DNA of 64,000 nucleotides, taken from the NCBI GenBank assembly GCA_025963645.1, contig JAOQAI010000017.1, forward strand, positions 186,001 to 250,000, in the 5' to 3' direction. A model generated the notes under the pieces. The model saw only the letters and a program-made list of their open reading frames with translations, searched no databases and was not told the DNA's origin. Below, piece by piece: positions 1 through 8,855 of this stretch (within the stretch, counting starts at the first letter, position 1; the number at the start of each line of letters is the position of its first letter). A program made the position numbers and the translations under genes. This DNA comes from Flaviaestuariibacter sp. GTDB taxonomy: Bacteria > Bacteroidota > Bacteroidia > Chitinophagales > Chitinophagaceae.

Positions 1-2379
1 AACGAGCGGGGGCAGAACTACGATAACCGCCCTTACGGCCTGCAACGCGAATACGTGGCGAAGAACCTATACCCCTACGGGCACCCGTATAGCTGGCTCA
101 CGATCGGCTACCTGGAGGACCTCAACCGCAGCGACGTGAATGACCTGAAGAACTTCTTCCTGCGCTGGTACGGACCGAACAACGCCACCCTTACCGTGGG
201 CGGTGATGTGACGCCCGCCCAGGTGGTGAAGCTGGCAGAGAAATATTTTGGATCCATCCCTACCGGTCCGAAAGTGGAGGGGGTGAAGCTGGAGCCGGTG
301 AAATTAGACAAGACCCGCTACGTGAGCTACGTGGACAATTATGCCCGTGCCTCGCAGCTAAGCCTTACCTACCCAACCGTGCCGGAGTACCATGCCGATG
401 CACCGGCGCTGGCCCTGCTGGCACAGGTGCTGGGCGGTGGCTTTGGTGGTGGTGCCCGCAACTCGGTGTTTTATGCCACCATGGTAAAGACACAGAAAGC
501 CTTGTCGGCAAGTGCCAACAACGGCACTTCGGAGCTGGCGGGTGAGTTCAACATCTCGGTAACGCCTTACCCCGGTAAGAGCCTGTCGGAAATGGAAGCC
601 CTGGTGGGTGAAGCCTTTGCCGAGTTTGAAAAGCGCGGCGTAACGGCGGACGATGTAGAGAAGTTCAAGACCGGCTTTGAAAGCCGCACCATCAACGGGC
701 TGGGATCGGTATCGGGCAAGGTAAGCACATTGGCGGCCTTCCAGACCTTTGCCGGCAACCCGAACATGATCACGAAGCTGCTGGAAGCGTATACCAAGCT
801 AACGGCGGATGACGTGATGCGGGTGTATAACCAATACATAAAAGACAAGCCCCGCGTGGTGCTGAGCACCCTGGCGAAGGGACAGGAAGCGCTGATAGCC
901 GCGGCGGATAATTATACCATTGACGAGAGCAAATATGTGCGTCCGGACTATGGCTATGCGGGATTGCGCTACACGAAAGCGAAAGACAACTTTGATCGCA
1001 AGAAACTCCCGGGCAATGGTCCGAACCCGGTAGTGAAGGTGCCCTCTTTCTGGCGGAAGGACCTGCCAAGCGGGATCAAGCTGATAGGCACTGAGAACAC
1101 CGAACTGCCGACGGTAACGATCTCGATCGCCATACCGGGCGGTCACCTGCTGCAGGCGAAGGACCTGGGCAAGGCGGGTACGGCGGCGTTCTTTGCCCGG
1201 ATGATGAACGAAGACACGAAGAACTATACGGCAGAACAGTTCTCGCAGGAACTGCAGAAGACGGGTTCGTCCATTAATATCGGCAGCAGCACGGATGCGA
1301 TCACGATTAACATTCAAACGCTGAAGAAGAACCTGGATAAGACGCTGGCACTGGTAGAGGAGCGCCTCTTTAGCCCGAAGTTTTCGGAGACGGCCTTTAG
1401 TCGCCTGAAGGCACAGGCAATGGAAGGCGTGAAGGCGCAGAAGTCGCAGCCGGCAGCGGTGGCCTCTTCGGTGTTTGCGATCCTCAACTATGGCGCGTCG
1501 CATATCCTTTCCACGCCGGAGGGCGGTACGGAAGCTACGATACCAAACATCAAGCTGGACGACGTGCAAGCGTATTATGATAATAACCTGACCTCCCTGG
1601 GCACCAAGGTGGTGGTGGTAGGTGATGTGAAAGAGAGCGAGATCCTGCCGAAGCTGGCCTTCCTGGACAGGCTGCCAAAGAAGAAGATCGACATGCCGAA
1701 GATCGACGCGGTGCCGGCACCGGATAAGACAAGGGTGTACCTGGTGGACGTGCCGAAGGGTGCGCAGACGGAGTTCCGCGTGGGCTATGCCACGGGGCTG
1801 AAGTACGACGCCACCGGCGATTATTACAAGAGCTACCTGGCGAACTTCCCATTGGGAGGTGCTTTCAACAGCCGCATCAACCTGAACCTGCGCGAAGACA
1901 AGGGCTGGACCTATGGCGCCCGCAGCGGCTTTACCGGTGACGATAACAGCGGCGAGTTTGCGTTCTCCTCGGGCATCAAGGCCGGCGCTACGGACAGCGC
2001 CCTGGTGGAAGTGATGAAGGAGCTGCGCGACTACGCGGCAAACGGCCCGACCGACGCGGAAGTGGATTTTATGAAGAATGCCGTTGGGCAGCGGGATGCG
2101 CTGGCGTATGAAACGGGCATCCAGAAGGCGGCCTTTATCCGCCGGATACTGGATTATAACCTGCCGGCGAACTACACGGCGCAGCAGGCGAAGATCCTGC
2201 AGGGCATGACGAAGAAGGACATGCAGAAGATAGCGCAGCAATACCTGAAGCCGCAGCAGATGAATATCTTACTCGTAGGCGATAAGGCACGGATACTGGA
2301 TGGGGTGAAGAAGCTGGGGTATGAAGTGGTGGAGATCGATGCGGATGGGAAACGCGTAGGAACTAAGAAGACTTTTTAG
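1..2379 (+). CDS. M16 family zinc peptidase (insulinase/pitrilysin type), C-terminal part
   Basis: The reading frame is open from base 1 (NERGQNYDNRPYG...), so the true start lies before the window and the GTG at 55 is only an internal codon. About 792 codons are visible. They begin after the place where the HxxEH zinc motif of the first M16 domain should be. Seen in order are the rest of that half (WYGPNNATLTVGGDV), a linker, a second inactive M16 half (IPGGHLLQAKDLGKAG without HxxEH), and the REDKGWTYGARSGF element typical of the closing half of M16B proteins. Two-domain M16 proteins of this family are usually exported periplasmic peptidases, but any signal peptide is outside the window. 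The partner terminator is at 2493. Family assignment is confident; substrate unknown. Confidence 0.93.
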   Translation, partial: NERGQNYDNRPYGLQREYVAKNLYPYGHPYSWLTIGYLEDLNRSDVNDLKNFFLRWYGPNNATLTVGGDVTPAQVVKLAEKYFGSIPTGPKVEGVKLEPVKLDKTRYVSYVDNYARASQLSLTYPTVPEYHADAPALALLAQVLGGGFGGGARNSVFYATMVKTQKALSASANNGTSELAGEFNISVTPYPGKSLSEMEALVGEAFAEFEKRGVTADDVEKFKTGFESRTINGLGSVSGKVSTLAAFQTFAGNPNMITKLLEAYTKLTADDVMRVYNQYIKDKPRVVLSTLAKGQEALIAAADNYTIDESKYVRPDYGYAGLRYTKAKDNFDRKKLPGNGPNPVVKVPSFWRKDLPSGIKLIGTENTELPTVTISIAIPGGHLLQAKDLGKAGTAAFFARMMNEDTKNYTAEQFSQELQKTGSSINIGSSTDAITINIQTLKKNLDKTLALVEERLFSPKFSETAFSRLKAQAMEGVKAQKSQPAAVASSVFAILNYGASHILSTPEGGTEATIPNIKLDDVQAYYDNNLTSLGTKVVVVGDVKESEILPKLAFLDRLPKKKIDMPKIDAVPAPDKTRVYLVDVPKGAQTEFRVGYATGLKYDATGDYYKSYLANFPLGGAFNSRINLNLREDKGWTYGARSGFTGDDNSGEFAFSSGIKAGATDSALVEVMKELRDYAANGPTDAEVDFMKNAVGQRDALAYETGIQKAAFIRRILDYNLPANYTAQQAKILQGMTKKDMQKIAQQYLKPQQMNILLVGDKARILDGVKKLGYEVVEIDADGKRVGTKKTF

Positions 2380-2451
2380 TGAGTGGGTTTGTTCGGAGTT
2401 CGGGGTTCGGGGTTTTTTGAACCATCCTTCGTCTCCACTCAGGACAGGCGC

Positions 2452-2480
2452 CGACGCTAAGAACACGAAGACCCACAAAG
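2452..2480. repeat. Solitary relative of the GxxExxY-cassette inverted repeat
   Basis: The stretch starting CGACGCTAAGAACACGAAG is a visible relative of the 37-bp arms that flank the GxxExxY gene at 19535 and 19970, matching their middle and right part with one inserted base. No gene lies between it and a second copy here, so it looks like a solo or relic arm. Confidence 0.5.
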
Positions 2481-2492
2481 AATGGATGATAG

Positions 2493-2523
2493 AAAGAGAG
2501 GCTGTGATGGCCTCTCTTTTTTG
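2493..2523 (+). terminator. Rho-independent terminator of the M16 peptidase gene
   Basis: A stem AAAGAGAGGC / GCCTCTCTTT with loop TGTGATG is followed by a run of T. It lies 114 bp after the M16 stop codon. Confidence 0.75.
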
Positions 2524-2698
2524 TTTTGTGGGAGGTGCTGGTGATGACCAGCAGTCGGAACTATTGGTTTAGCCCCTTTCCCTGTTCAGTCATTTTTTTG
2601 GTAGGGTCTTTCGCTTCTTCGCCAGGATAGCACCTTGCCCAGGTGACAAGCAGCCTGCTATTCGAACAAAGAAGTGATGGAGAAATCGTTATCGTATT

Positions 2699-2730
2699 AA
2701 AAAAGCCTGGTGTTTACCAGGCTTTTTTTT
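2699..2730 (-). terminator. Bidirectional hairpin terminator after ricT
   Basis: The stem AAGCCTGG / CCAGGCTT with loop TGTTTA has A on one side and T on the other, so it can stop transcription from both directions. On the minus strand it immediately follows the ricT stop codon. Confidence 0.85.
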
Positions 2731-4186
2731 ATGCATCCTTGTTAGGTGTATTATCTGAACCGGCAGCACCGGGTGGCCTGCGTTGCGGCGGACGCTGGTT
2801 GGGGCGCTGACCGCCTTGGGGTCGTGGTGGGCGCTGTGCATTGCCGCCACCTTTCGGCTGCTGGCCATCGCCGCCCTGCCGTGGTGCTGCACCCCGCTGC
2901 CCTTGGGGGTTTGGAGGACGCTGATCGCCTGGCGTGGACGGACGCTGCCCTTGCGGACGCGGTGGCCGTGCCGGGCGCTGCTGCCCTTGCCCGCCTTCGC
3001 TTTTTTGTAAGCCCTGCGGACCTCTTTGCTGGGCGCTGCGCTGTTGCGGTGGTCCCTGGCGCCCGTCCCTTGCGCGGTCGCGGCGTTTCTTGTCGCCTTT
3101 CTCCAGGCTCTTTAAGGTGATGTGACCGACCACATCTACAAACTCCGGTTCCACTTCCTTCACTTTGGTAGAGGTAACCTCTACGGCTTCCAGTTCTTCA
3201 GGAATAACGTTCTGGTTGTTGAGGGAACGGATCTCCTGCACCCGCTCTATGGTAACCGGGTATTGCTTGTTGCTATCGGGCAACACATACCACATCAGGT
3301 TTCTGAAAATATCTTTCTTGATGAGCGTAGCGGTGCCCTTGGCAACGCGCAGGTAATCGGCATTCTCGGGGAAGCCTTGCAGCGCATCGAGGTAGGTATC
3401 CAGCTCGTAGTTGAGGCAACATTTCAGTCGCCCGCACTGCCCGCTTAATTTGGTCTGGTTGATGGAAAGGTTCTGGTAACGGGCCGCGGCGGTGTTCACC
3501 GATTTGAATTCGGTAAGCCAGGTGGAGCAGCAAAGCTCACGTCCGCAGCTGCCGATGCCGCCTACTTTCCCGGCTTCCTGGCGGGCACCGATCTGGCGCA
3601 TCTCCACCTTTACCTTGAACTCGCCGGCGAGCACTTTGATCAATTCGCGGAAGTCCACGCGGTCATCGGCAATGTAATAAAAGGTCGCTTTCTTACCATC
3701 TGCCTGGAACTCCACATCGCTGGCCTTCATATTCAGCTTTAGCTGGCGAACGATGGCGCGGGTGCGGATGACGGCCTCTTTTTCACGTGCCTTATTCTGG
3801 TTCAGCAGTTCAATATCGCGACCGGAAGCAATGCGTAAGACCCGTTTCATATCCGGGTGCGCTTCGTCCACGCTCTTTTTCTTTAGCTGCAGGCGAACGG
3901 TCTCACCGGTGAGGGTCACCTCGCCTACATCGAAACCGCTCACGCCTTCGACGGCAATGGTATCGCCGCTATACAATTGTTGCAAGGTACTGTTCCTGTA
4001 AAAATCTTTGCGGCTTCCGCCATTGAAGCTTACTTCCACCACGCGGCAGTAGCTGTTCGTATCGTGTATCGGCAGGTTTACCAGCCAGTCGTAGGCATTG
4101 AGCCGGTTACAACTATTGGTGCCGCAATCGCCATTGCTCTGGCAGCCGCCCGGGGCACTTTTCGTGCCGCAACTATCACATCCCAT
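2729..4186 (-). CDS. ricT: RicT/YaaT-like PSP1-domain protein with long basic tail
   Basis: This 485-residue protein has a Cys/Gly-rich start (MGCDSCG...), a PSP1 domain over about residues 40-290, and the family cysteine clusters GSCGRELCC and CGRLKCC. In Bacillus subtilis the homologue YaaT/RicT forms a complex with RicA and RicF that carries Fe-S clusters and affects RNase Y-dependent RNA processing. That role is known for the family and only inferred here. The last 115 or so residues are a low-complexity tail of Pro, Gln, Gly and Arg (repeats such as RPPRPQG), probably disordered and possibly RNA-binding. The gene ends at a strong terminator and holB follows upstream on the same strand, as is common in Bacteroidota. 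Confidence 0.9.
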   Translation of the reverse strand: MGCDSCGTKSAPGGCQSNGDCGTNSCNRLNAYDWLVNLPIHDTNSYCRVVEVSFNGGSRKDFYRNSTLQQLYSGDTIAVEGVSGFDVGEVTLTGETVRLQLKKKSVDEAHPDMKRVLRIASGRDIELLNQNKAREKEAVIRTRAIVRQLKLNMKASDVEFQADGKKATFYYIADDRVDFRELIKVLAGEFKVKVEMRQIGARQEAGKVGGIGSCGRELCCSTWLTEFKSVNTAAARYQNLSINQTKLSGQCGRLKCCLNYELDTYLDALQGFPENADYLRVAKGTATLIKKDIFRNLMWYVLPDSNKQYPVTIERVQEIRSLNNQNVIPEELEAVEVTSTKVKEVEPEFVDVVGHITLKSLEKGDKKRRDRARDGRQGPPQQRSAQQRGPQGLQKSEGGQGQQRPARPPRPQGQRPSTPGDQRPPNPQGQRGAAPRQGGDGQQPKGGGNAQRPPRPQGGQRPNQRPPQRRPPGAAGSDNTPNKDA

Positions 4187-4432
4187 ATCTGTTCTCTTGT
4201 TCTAACGTGATTAAAAATTGTTGGGAGGCGGGCTGTAGAATTGCTATGAAGCTCCGGTTGCGTCGCACCCTTCAACGTACAGAACGGTGTTCAGCGCTGA
4301 AAGTGCGTCCAACATTTGAGGATGCGAACGGTTTCTTTATCCTTGTATAATGAGTAATCAATAGCTTTTCCGATCCTTCTTCACCAGCCTAACGCCTCGG
4401 TTATATATAGAGGTCCCTCGCAGGACTTAGCA

Positions 4433-4440
4433 CAAATATA
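4433..4440 (-). promoter_or_regulatory. Candidate -7 box (TATATTTG) for ricT
   Basis: On the minus strand this is a perfect match to the Bacteroidota -7 consensus TAnnTTTG. I could not find a convincing -33 TTTG at the proper distance, so it is only a candidate. Confidence 0.35.
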
Positions 4441-4514
4441 CTTTTTTTACAGGTATGTGTACGTATATGCGAATTGACTGTTTTGGAGAGACACGGCATT
4501 GGCTAGGTCTTACA

Positions 4515-4541
4515 TAAGAGAACACGCCGGGAGGCGTGTTC
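4515..4541 (-). terminator. Hairpin terminator candidate after holB
   Basis: A perfect 9-bp stem GAACACGCC / GGCGTGTTC with loop GGGA sits directly after the holB stop. The T-tract on the minus strand is short (TCTCTTAT), so termination may be weak. Confidence 0.6.
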
Positions 4542-5765
4542 CTACAGCACCACCACCACGTTATTTTTAACAATATGAAAGATGCGGATGGTGAGGGCAT
4601 GGAAGAGGATCTTGGCATTGGCGTTCCGCTCGATGTAGTAAGCGGCCTTGTCCAGTTCCGTAGCCACGGCCTCTTTTTGCTCGAGGCTCACCGCTTTGTT
4701 GAGACGTTGGGTAAAGTCCTGCTCGCTAACCGACATCGCATTCAGCAACAGCGCTTTTTGTTCGCCACCCATTACCTCCAGCCGCACAGCCTGCTCTATC
4801 AGGTGGGTGAAGTAACGGAGAAACTGCTTGCCTTTCTCGCGACCGAGCCGGGCTATTTCCTCGATCAGTTTTACCTGTGCGATCGGCTGGTTCCTCAGGG
4901 TTGCATTCAGCCAATCTTTTAGCAGGCTGCCAAAATCTTCATCGGCGTGTTGCAGGAGGTGCAGGGCCTCGCGGTAATTGCCGGCAGCGATATTGGCCAG
5001 GCTCTTTGCCTGGTCTGCGGTGCAGGCGGCACGTTGCACCAATGCCGTTTCCATATCCGAACTATCCAATGCCGGCACCCGCACCAACTGGCAGCGGGAA
5101 AGAATGGTGGAAAGAATAGCGCTTTCGGATTCGGCCACAAGGATGAACAGCGTATCGGGCGGCGGTTCCTCTATCAGCTTTAGGAGCTTGTTGCCCTCCT
5201 TGCCCAGGTATTCCGGCATCCAGAGCACGAGGGTCTTGTAGCCGCTTTCAAAGCTTTTGAGGTTTAGCTTGCGGATGATGTCGTTGCACTCCTGTGCCGT
5301 GATATTGCCTTGCTTGTTCTCGGCATCAATGGCCTGCAGCCAGTCGTACACATTACCGTAGGGCAGTTGCTGTATGAACTCCCGCCACTCGGCGATATAA
5401 TCCACACTCAGGGGCGGCGTACCGGGCTTTTTAGGAATGACCGGATAGGCATAATGAATGTCGGGGTGCACCAGTCCCTGGGCTTTGCTAAAAGCAGCCT
5501 GTGCTTCCATCCAGGCATCGGCGGCATCCGGTGTAGCGGGTAATTTTATCTCTACCGGCTCGCCAAACAGCGAGGCTTCGGCTACGTTCTGGCGGGAAAG
5601 ATTGGGCAGCAGCGTGACGTATTGCGAAAAGGCCATCGCCAGCGGCAGGGCGCCGCTGCCTTCTTTTCCCAGAAACAGGAGGGCATGGCTCAGCCGGTTG
5701 TGCTGCACCATTTCCACCAGGTGCTGCTTCACTTCCCGCTGACCGATCACATCTTTGAACAACAT
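4542..5765 (-). CDS. holB: DNA polymerase III subunit delta' (clamp-loader ATPase-like)
   Basis: The protein has 407 residues and starts MLFKDVIGQREVKQHL, typical of the clamp-loader AAA+ family. The P-loop position reads GKEGSGA and lacks the usual GK[ST], which fits delta', the non-hydrolysing subunit. The RFC-type segment LLKLIEEPPPDTLFILVAES and the sensor motif ILSRC are present near residues 170-210. The C-terminal half is the helical collar domain. It would load the beta clamp as part of the replisome in the cytoplasm. It lies upstream of ricT on the same strand with a hairpin between them. Some databases label this Bacteroidota family only as ATP-binding protein. Confidence 0.88.
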   Translation of the reverse strand: MLFKDVIGQREVKQHLVEMVQHNRLSHALLFLGKEGSGALPLAMAFSQYVTLLPNLSRQNVAEASLFGEPVEIKLPATPDAADAWMEAQAAFSKAQGLVHPDIHYAYPVIPKKPGTPPLSVDYIAEWREFIQQLPYGNVYDWLQAIDAENKQGNITAQECNDIIRKLNLKSFESGYKTLVLWMPEYLGKEGNKLLKLIEEPPPDTLFILVAESESAILSTILSRCQLVRVPALDSSDMETALVQRAACTADQAKSLANIAAGNYREALHLLQHADEDFGSLLKDWLNATLRNQPIAQVKLIEEIARLGREKGKQFLRYFTHLIEQAVRLEVMGGEQKALLLNAMSVSEQDFTQRLNKAVSLEQKEAVATELDKAAYYIERNANAKILFHALTIRIFHIVKNNVVVVL

Positions 5766-5805
5766 TATCTGAACCTTGATTTGGGTGGATTAAAGGATTG
5801 AATAG

Positions 5806-5834
5806 AAATATAAAAGCCACCTAAAAGATGGCTT
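5806..5834 (-). terminator. Weak hairpin after the glutathione peroxidase gene
   Basis: On the minus strand AAGCCATCTTTTAGGTGGCTTTTA forms a 6-bp stem followed by a T-rich tail. It lies between the gpx stop and the holB start and could end the gpx transcript. Confidence 0.35.
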
Positions 5835-5881
5835 CAAATATCCGGTAAATCTATCGATCTACCCAAATCGTGGTTCAGCGC

Positions 5882-6403
5882 TTAATTCAGGTAAACCGTG
5901 ATCTCTTCACTCATCGGCTTCACCTTGCTTGGAAACACTTTTACCAGCTTGCCGTTCTCGTCAATGAGGAACTTGGTGAAATTCCATTTTACCACCGGAT
6001 CGGGTGTGCCGAGTTTCTTCGCTTCTTCGGTGAGGTATTTAAACAGGGGATCTATGTCTTCGCCCACCACCGATACTTTTTCCGCCATCGGGAAGGTGAC
6101 GCCGTAATTCTTTTTACAGAAGGCCGCGATCTCGGTGCCGGAGCCAGGCTCTTGTCCGCCAAAATTATTTGCAGGGAAACCTACTACCACCAGCTTGCTG
6201 CCGTATTTTTTATAGAGGGCCTCCAGGTCTTCGTATTGCGGTGTGTAGCCACAGGCAGACGCCGTATTTACAATTAATATTTTCTTGCCTTTGTATTGCG
6301 AAAAATCAATGGTACCGCCGCTAAGTCCGGCTACTTTAAAATCGTAAATGGAGCTACCTGTAAGCATAACGGAAAGAAGTGTGGCGAATAAGAGGGTTTT
6401 CAT
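5882..6403 (-). CDS. Glutathione peroxidase family protein (cysteine type), probably exported
   Basis: This 173-residue protein shows the three family signatures in order: NTASACGYTPQ with the peroxidatic Cys in place of selenocysteine, FPANNFGGQEPG with the catalytic Gln, and KWNFTKFL with the catalytic Trp/Asn. The first 20 residues are hydrophobic and may be a signal peptide. Cys-type bacterial members usually reduce peroxides with thioredoxin rather than glutathione; that is family knowledge. A TACCTTTA box on the minus strand at 6436-6443 lies 33 nt before the ATG and may be its -7 element. A palindromic element fills the space upstream. It appears monocistronic. Confidence 0.92.
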   Translation of the reverse strand: MKTLLFATLLSVMLTGSSIYDFKVAGLSGGTIDFSQYKGKKILIVNTASACGYTPQYEDLEALYKKYGSKLVVVGFPANNFGGQEPGSGTEIAAFCKKNYGVTFPMAEKVSVVGEDIDPLFKYLTEEAKKLGTPDPVVKWNFTKFLIDENGKLVKVFPSKVKPMSEEITVYLN

Positions 6404-6451
6404 GCGTGTGCGTTATTTGTTGAGGGATAACACGGTAAAGGTACAAAAGTT

Positions 6452-6623
6452 CACCTCACCCCCGCCTCTCCTGAAGGAGAGGAGCTTCTACACACAATAG
6501 CCCACTTATTCAACTATACCTAAAAGTTCTAAAAGTTTTTATACCAGGGTTTTCAATGTAATGATAATGAATGTAGTAGCGTGGGCTGTTGTTCCCTATC
6601 CTTAAAAGAGAGGGTTAGGGTAA
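6452..6623. repeat. MITE-like palindromic element with imperfect terminal inverted repeats
   Basis: Two arms face each other: the left starts TCACCCCCGCCTCTCC and ends AATAGCCCAC (about 6453-6505), and the right runs from GTGGGCTGTTGTTCC to GGGTTAGGG (about 6581-6622). The arms match along most of their length with one gap of about six bases; the inner parts pair 11 of 12. Each arm also contains a small self-hairpin (CCTCTCCTGAAGGAGAGG on the left). The 75-bp centre is AT-rich with no ORF. The element ends three bases before the stop of the next gene. Confidence 0.55.
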
Positions 6624-6625
6624 GA

Positions 6626-8026
6626 TCACTGTCTTTCATACGCACCCAGGTCGGGCAGCCCTACCGGGCGGCCATTGCCATCGAGGTCAAGGTTTATACC
6701 TGTAGTCACTCCTTTGTTAACAGCCGGTGAAGCCGCTTTCAAGCGGAAGTTATAAAACCGCCCAGAGATATTGATGCTATCGAAACCCGGTGACTGATTG
6801 TTGAGGATGCCTGCGGTGGTGACACCCGCCGCGGTTGGTGCATTCCGCACCCGCCACAGCACCGCATCGAAGACCACGTTGAAGGCCGTGTTGCCCTGTT
6901 TGGCTACCACCACTTCGTCTGCAACGATACCATTGTCCTCGCCCCAAAAAATACAGTTGCGGAAGGTGGCCGTCAGCGGCGCCGTAACCCCCTGCTGTAA
7001 GTAATTGGCCAGGAAAAGCACCGGGTCGCGATGCTGGATAAAGGCATTGGAATAAGTGGCAACCGTACAATGCGTGAAATTATAAGTGCCGCCTTTTACC
7101 AGCACGAGGTTCTTGCCACAATTGCTCACTAATAAATTGCGGGCGGTGATACTGGTATTGATGCCGATCAAGCCCGCATCGTACGCATTATCAATAACCG
7201 TTTCGTTGAGGGTCAATTTAGTACCCACACTTTGTTCTGCCACCACAATGCCCTGGTAGGCATTCTTGATAATCGCATAGTTCAATACATTGTTGCGGCT
7301 GGTGTTGGTAAAGATCAAACCGGGGTAGCCCGCAGGGTAATTCCTATAGGGTTCATCTAACCGGTCGCTGGCAAAGACCACCCGTGTACTGTCCCAGCCT
7401 TCGCCCATCACCTTCAGCGAGCCATTGACAATAAAAGGCGCATCGGCATGCATGAAAACCTTCACGCCTTTATTGATATTGAGTGTGGCCGTCGTATCCA
7501 CCGTCACCCCGCCCAGGATCACGTAGGGCAGATCATTATTCCATATTTCATTGGTACGAATGACGCGGTTGCGAAAGAAGTGGGCGTTCTGTCCGTAGGC
7601 ATCCAACTGCACATATTCGGTATTGCCATTGTAATTAATGGCGATGCTATCGCGAACCACAAAAGGCAGATTGCCGGCAGCCGGGTTGATGGTGACCGTT
7701 ACAAAAATGTAAACGCTGTCATCAGCAGCTATATCAATATTATTGACAACTGGTCCGGGAGTGCCGTCTACATTTATTTTGAATGGGGAAGCCGCACCGC
7801 CACCCAAACGGATAGAAGAAACACGAATGCCTTTGTTGTTGTCGTTGAAGATCTTGATGACACCCGAGACGGAACCGGTAGTGGTGAATACCGTATCGAA
7901 ATGCAGCGAATCAATACCGGTGCGAAGCCGTGCATCGGGGCTGTCCGTGAAGCCTTCTTTGCGACAGGAAAATAATATTGGCCCAATAAGGAATAAAAAG
8001 AAAAGACTTCGCCACCACTGTTTCAT
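6626..8026 (-). CDS. Right-handed parallel beta-helix lipoprotein
   Basis: The ORF track begins at 8158, but that extension would run back into comF. The ATG at 8026 gives MKQWWRSLFFLFLIG and an SPII lipobox ending FSCRKE, so I use it (466 residues). After an N-terminal beta-sandwich-like part the protein carries repeated short strands with Asn and Val ladders (residues about 170-430), as in pectate-lyase-like or choice-of-anchor beta-helix proteins, and ends with GLPDLGAYE, a motif often seen at the end of such proteins. No catalytic residues can be assigned. It is probably on the outer membrane or cell surface. Function unknown. Confidence 0.8.
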   Translation of the reverse strand: MKQWWRSLFFLFLIGPILFSCRKEGFTDSPDARLRTGIDSLHFDTVFTTTGSVSGVIKIFNDNNKGIRVSSIRLGGGAASPFKINVDGTPGPVVNNIDIAADDSVYIFVTVTINPAAGNLPFVVRDSIAINYNGNTEYVQLDAYGQNAHFFRNRVIRTNEIWNNDLPYVILGGVTVDTTATLNINKGVKVFMHADAPFIVNGSLKVMGEGWDSTRVVFASDRLDEPYRNYPAGYPGLIFTNTSRNNVLNYAIIKNAYQGIVVAEQSVGTKLTLNETVIDNAYDAGLIGINTSITARNLLVSNCGKNLVLVKGGTYNFTHCTVATYSNAFIQHRDPVLFLANYLQQGVTAPLTATFRNCIFWGEDNGIVADEVVVAKQGNTAFNVVFDAVLWRVRNAPTAAGVTTAGILNNQSPGFDSINISGRFYNFRLKAASPAVNKGVTTGINLDLDGNGRPVGLPDLGAYERQ

Positions 8027-8066
8027 GACTATAAAAATACGGCGGTGCGCCTTGCGATGCATCAAT

Positions 8067-8792
8067 TTAATTGCCCGATGAGAAGCAAAGAGTGGCAACC
8101 GATAGCTGCACACCGGATACTTCCAGTATCGCCCGCCCGCAGGCTTCCAGTGTAGCACCGGTGGTTACCACATCATCTACTAACAACAGGTGCTTGCCCT
8201 CCAGTGCTTTGGGGTTGGCTACTTGGAAACGGCCTTCCATGTTTTGCCAGCGCTCGATGCGGTTCTTAGTGGTTTGGCTTTCGGTGTGCGACAATCGTAC
8301 AACTGCCTCTTTCAAGACGGGCTTGCCCATTGCTGTAGCCATGCCTTCGCATAAAACAGTGGCCTGGTTGTAACCGCGCTTTCGCTCTTTGCCTTTGAAG
8401 AGTGGCAATGGTATCAACGCATCTATGGACGCGAACCGATTGGAAGATGCGAGAGACTGTCCCATCAAGCCGCCTAAATAAGCACCCAACTCTTTTGCCT
8501 TGCGGTATTTGAACTGGTGCATCAGGTGCTGCATCATCGATTCTTTGGTAAAGTAGTATTGCGCCGTGGCATAGCGGAGTGGCAATCGTCCCCAAAACAA
8601 CTTCTCGATTGGGTTGGCGGAGTGCAAATGAAAAGCGGTCTCGGGCAGGGAAGAAAGACATTGCAGGCAGAGGAAATGATCCGTTGCTACAACGTCAGTG
8701 CCACAGCCTTCGCAGAGATGCGGGAAGGCGAGGTGAAGGAGCGAATCTTTAAGTTCCTCAAAACCCCTGAAGGGGAGCTTTGCAAGTGTCAT
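8067..8792 (-). CDS. comF: ComF family phosphoribosyltransferase-like protein
   Basis: I start at the ATG at 8792 (MTLAKLPFRGF), giving 241 residues; the ORF track runs 14 codons further. A zinc-ribbon-like pair CEGCG and CLQC lies near residues 27-45, followed by the conserved KYRKAKELG and RGYNQA segments, and the phosphoribosyltransferase loop LLVDDVVTTGATL near the C-terminus. ComF proteins are linked to natural DNA uptake in several bacteria. Here a comEC gene lies 14 kb away, and the two could act in the same process, which is an inference. The gene is 63 bp from radA and probably co-transcribed with it. Confidence 0.92.
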   Translation of the reverse strand: MTLAKLPFRGFEELKDSLLHLAFPHLCEGCGTDVVATDHFLCLQCLSSLPETAFHLHSANPIEKLFWGRLPLRYATAQYYFTKESMMQHLMHQFKYRKAKELGAYLGGLMGQSLASSNRFASIDALIPLPLFKGKERKRGYNQATVLCEGMATAMGKPVLKEAVVRLSHTESQTTKNRIERWQNMEGRFQVANPKALEGKHLLLVDDVVTTGATLEACGRAILEVSGVQLSVATLCFSSGN

Positions 8793-8855
8793 TATTAAAT
8801 GTACAAACTTTAGAGAACACACAAGATTCATCAATAAAGAATAAATGGTGTGATC

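Larger units (their letters stand above)
2380..2728. other. Intergenic region between M16 peptidase and ricT (no gene)
   Basis: This 349-bp convergent spacer holds no credible ORF. It contains a short degenerate GTTCGGGG repeat near 2395-2415, a sequence resembling the inverted repeats around the GxxExxY gene (2452-2480), and two hairpin terminators at its two ends. Nothing was recognised between about 2524 and 2698. Confidence 0.6.
4187..4541. other. Intergenic region between holB and ricT
   Basis: This 355-bp spacer has no ORF worth calling. It contains the hairpin that closes holB (4515-4541), an AT-rich stretch, and a TATATTTG box on the minus strand at 4433-4440 that may drive ricT with an untranslated leader of about 240 nt. 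Nothing else was recognised. Confidence 0.5.

Noticed and set aside
799-2241. 480-codon minus-strand ORF inside the M16 peptidase gene
   Set aside because: It is the antisense shadow of a GC-rich conserved gene; its protein is Arg/Leu/His/Val-rich without any recognisable domain.
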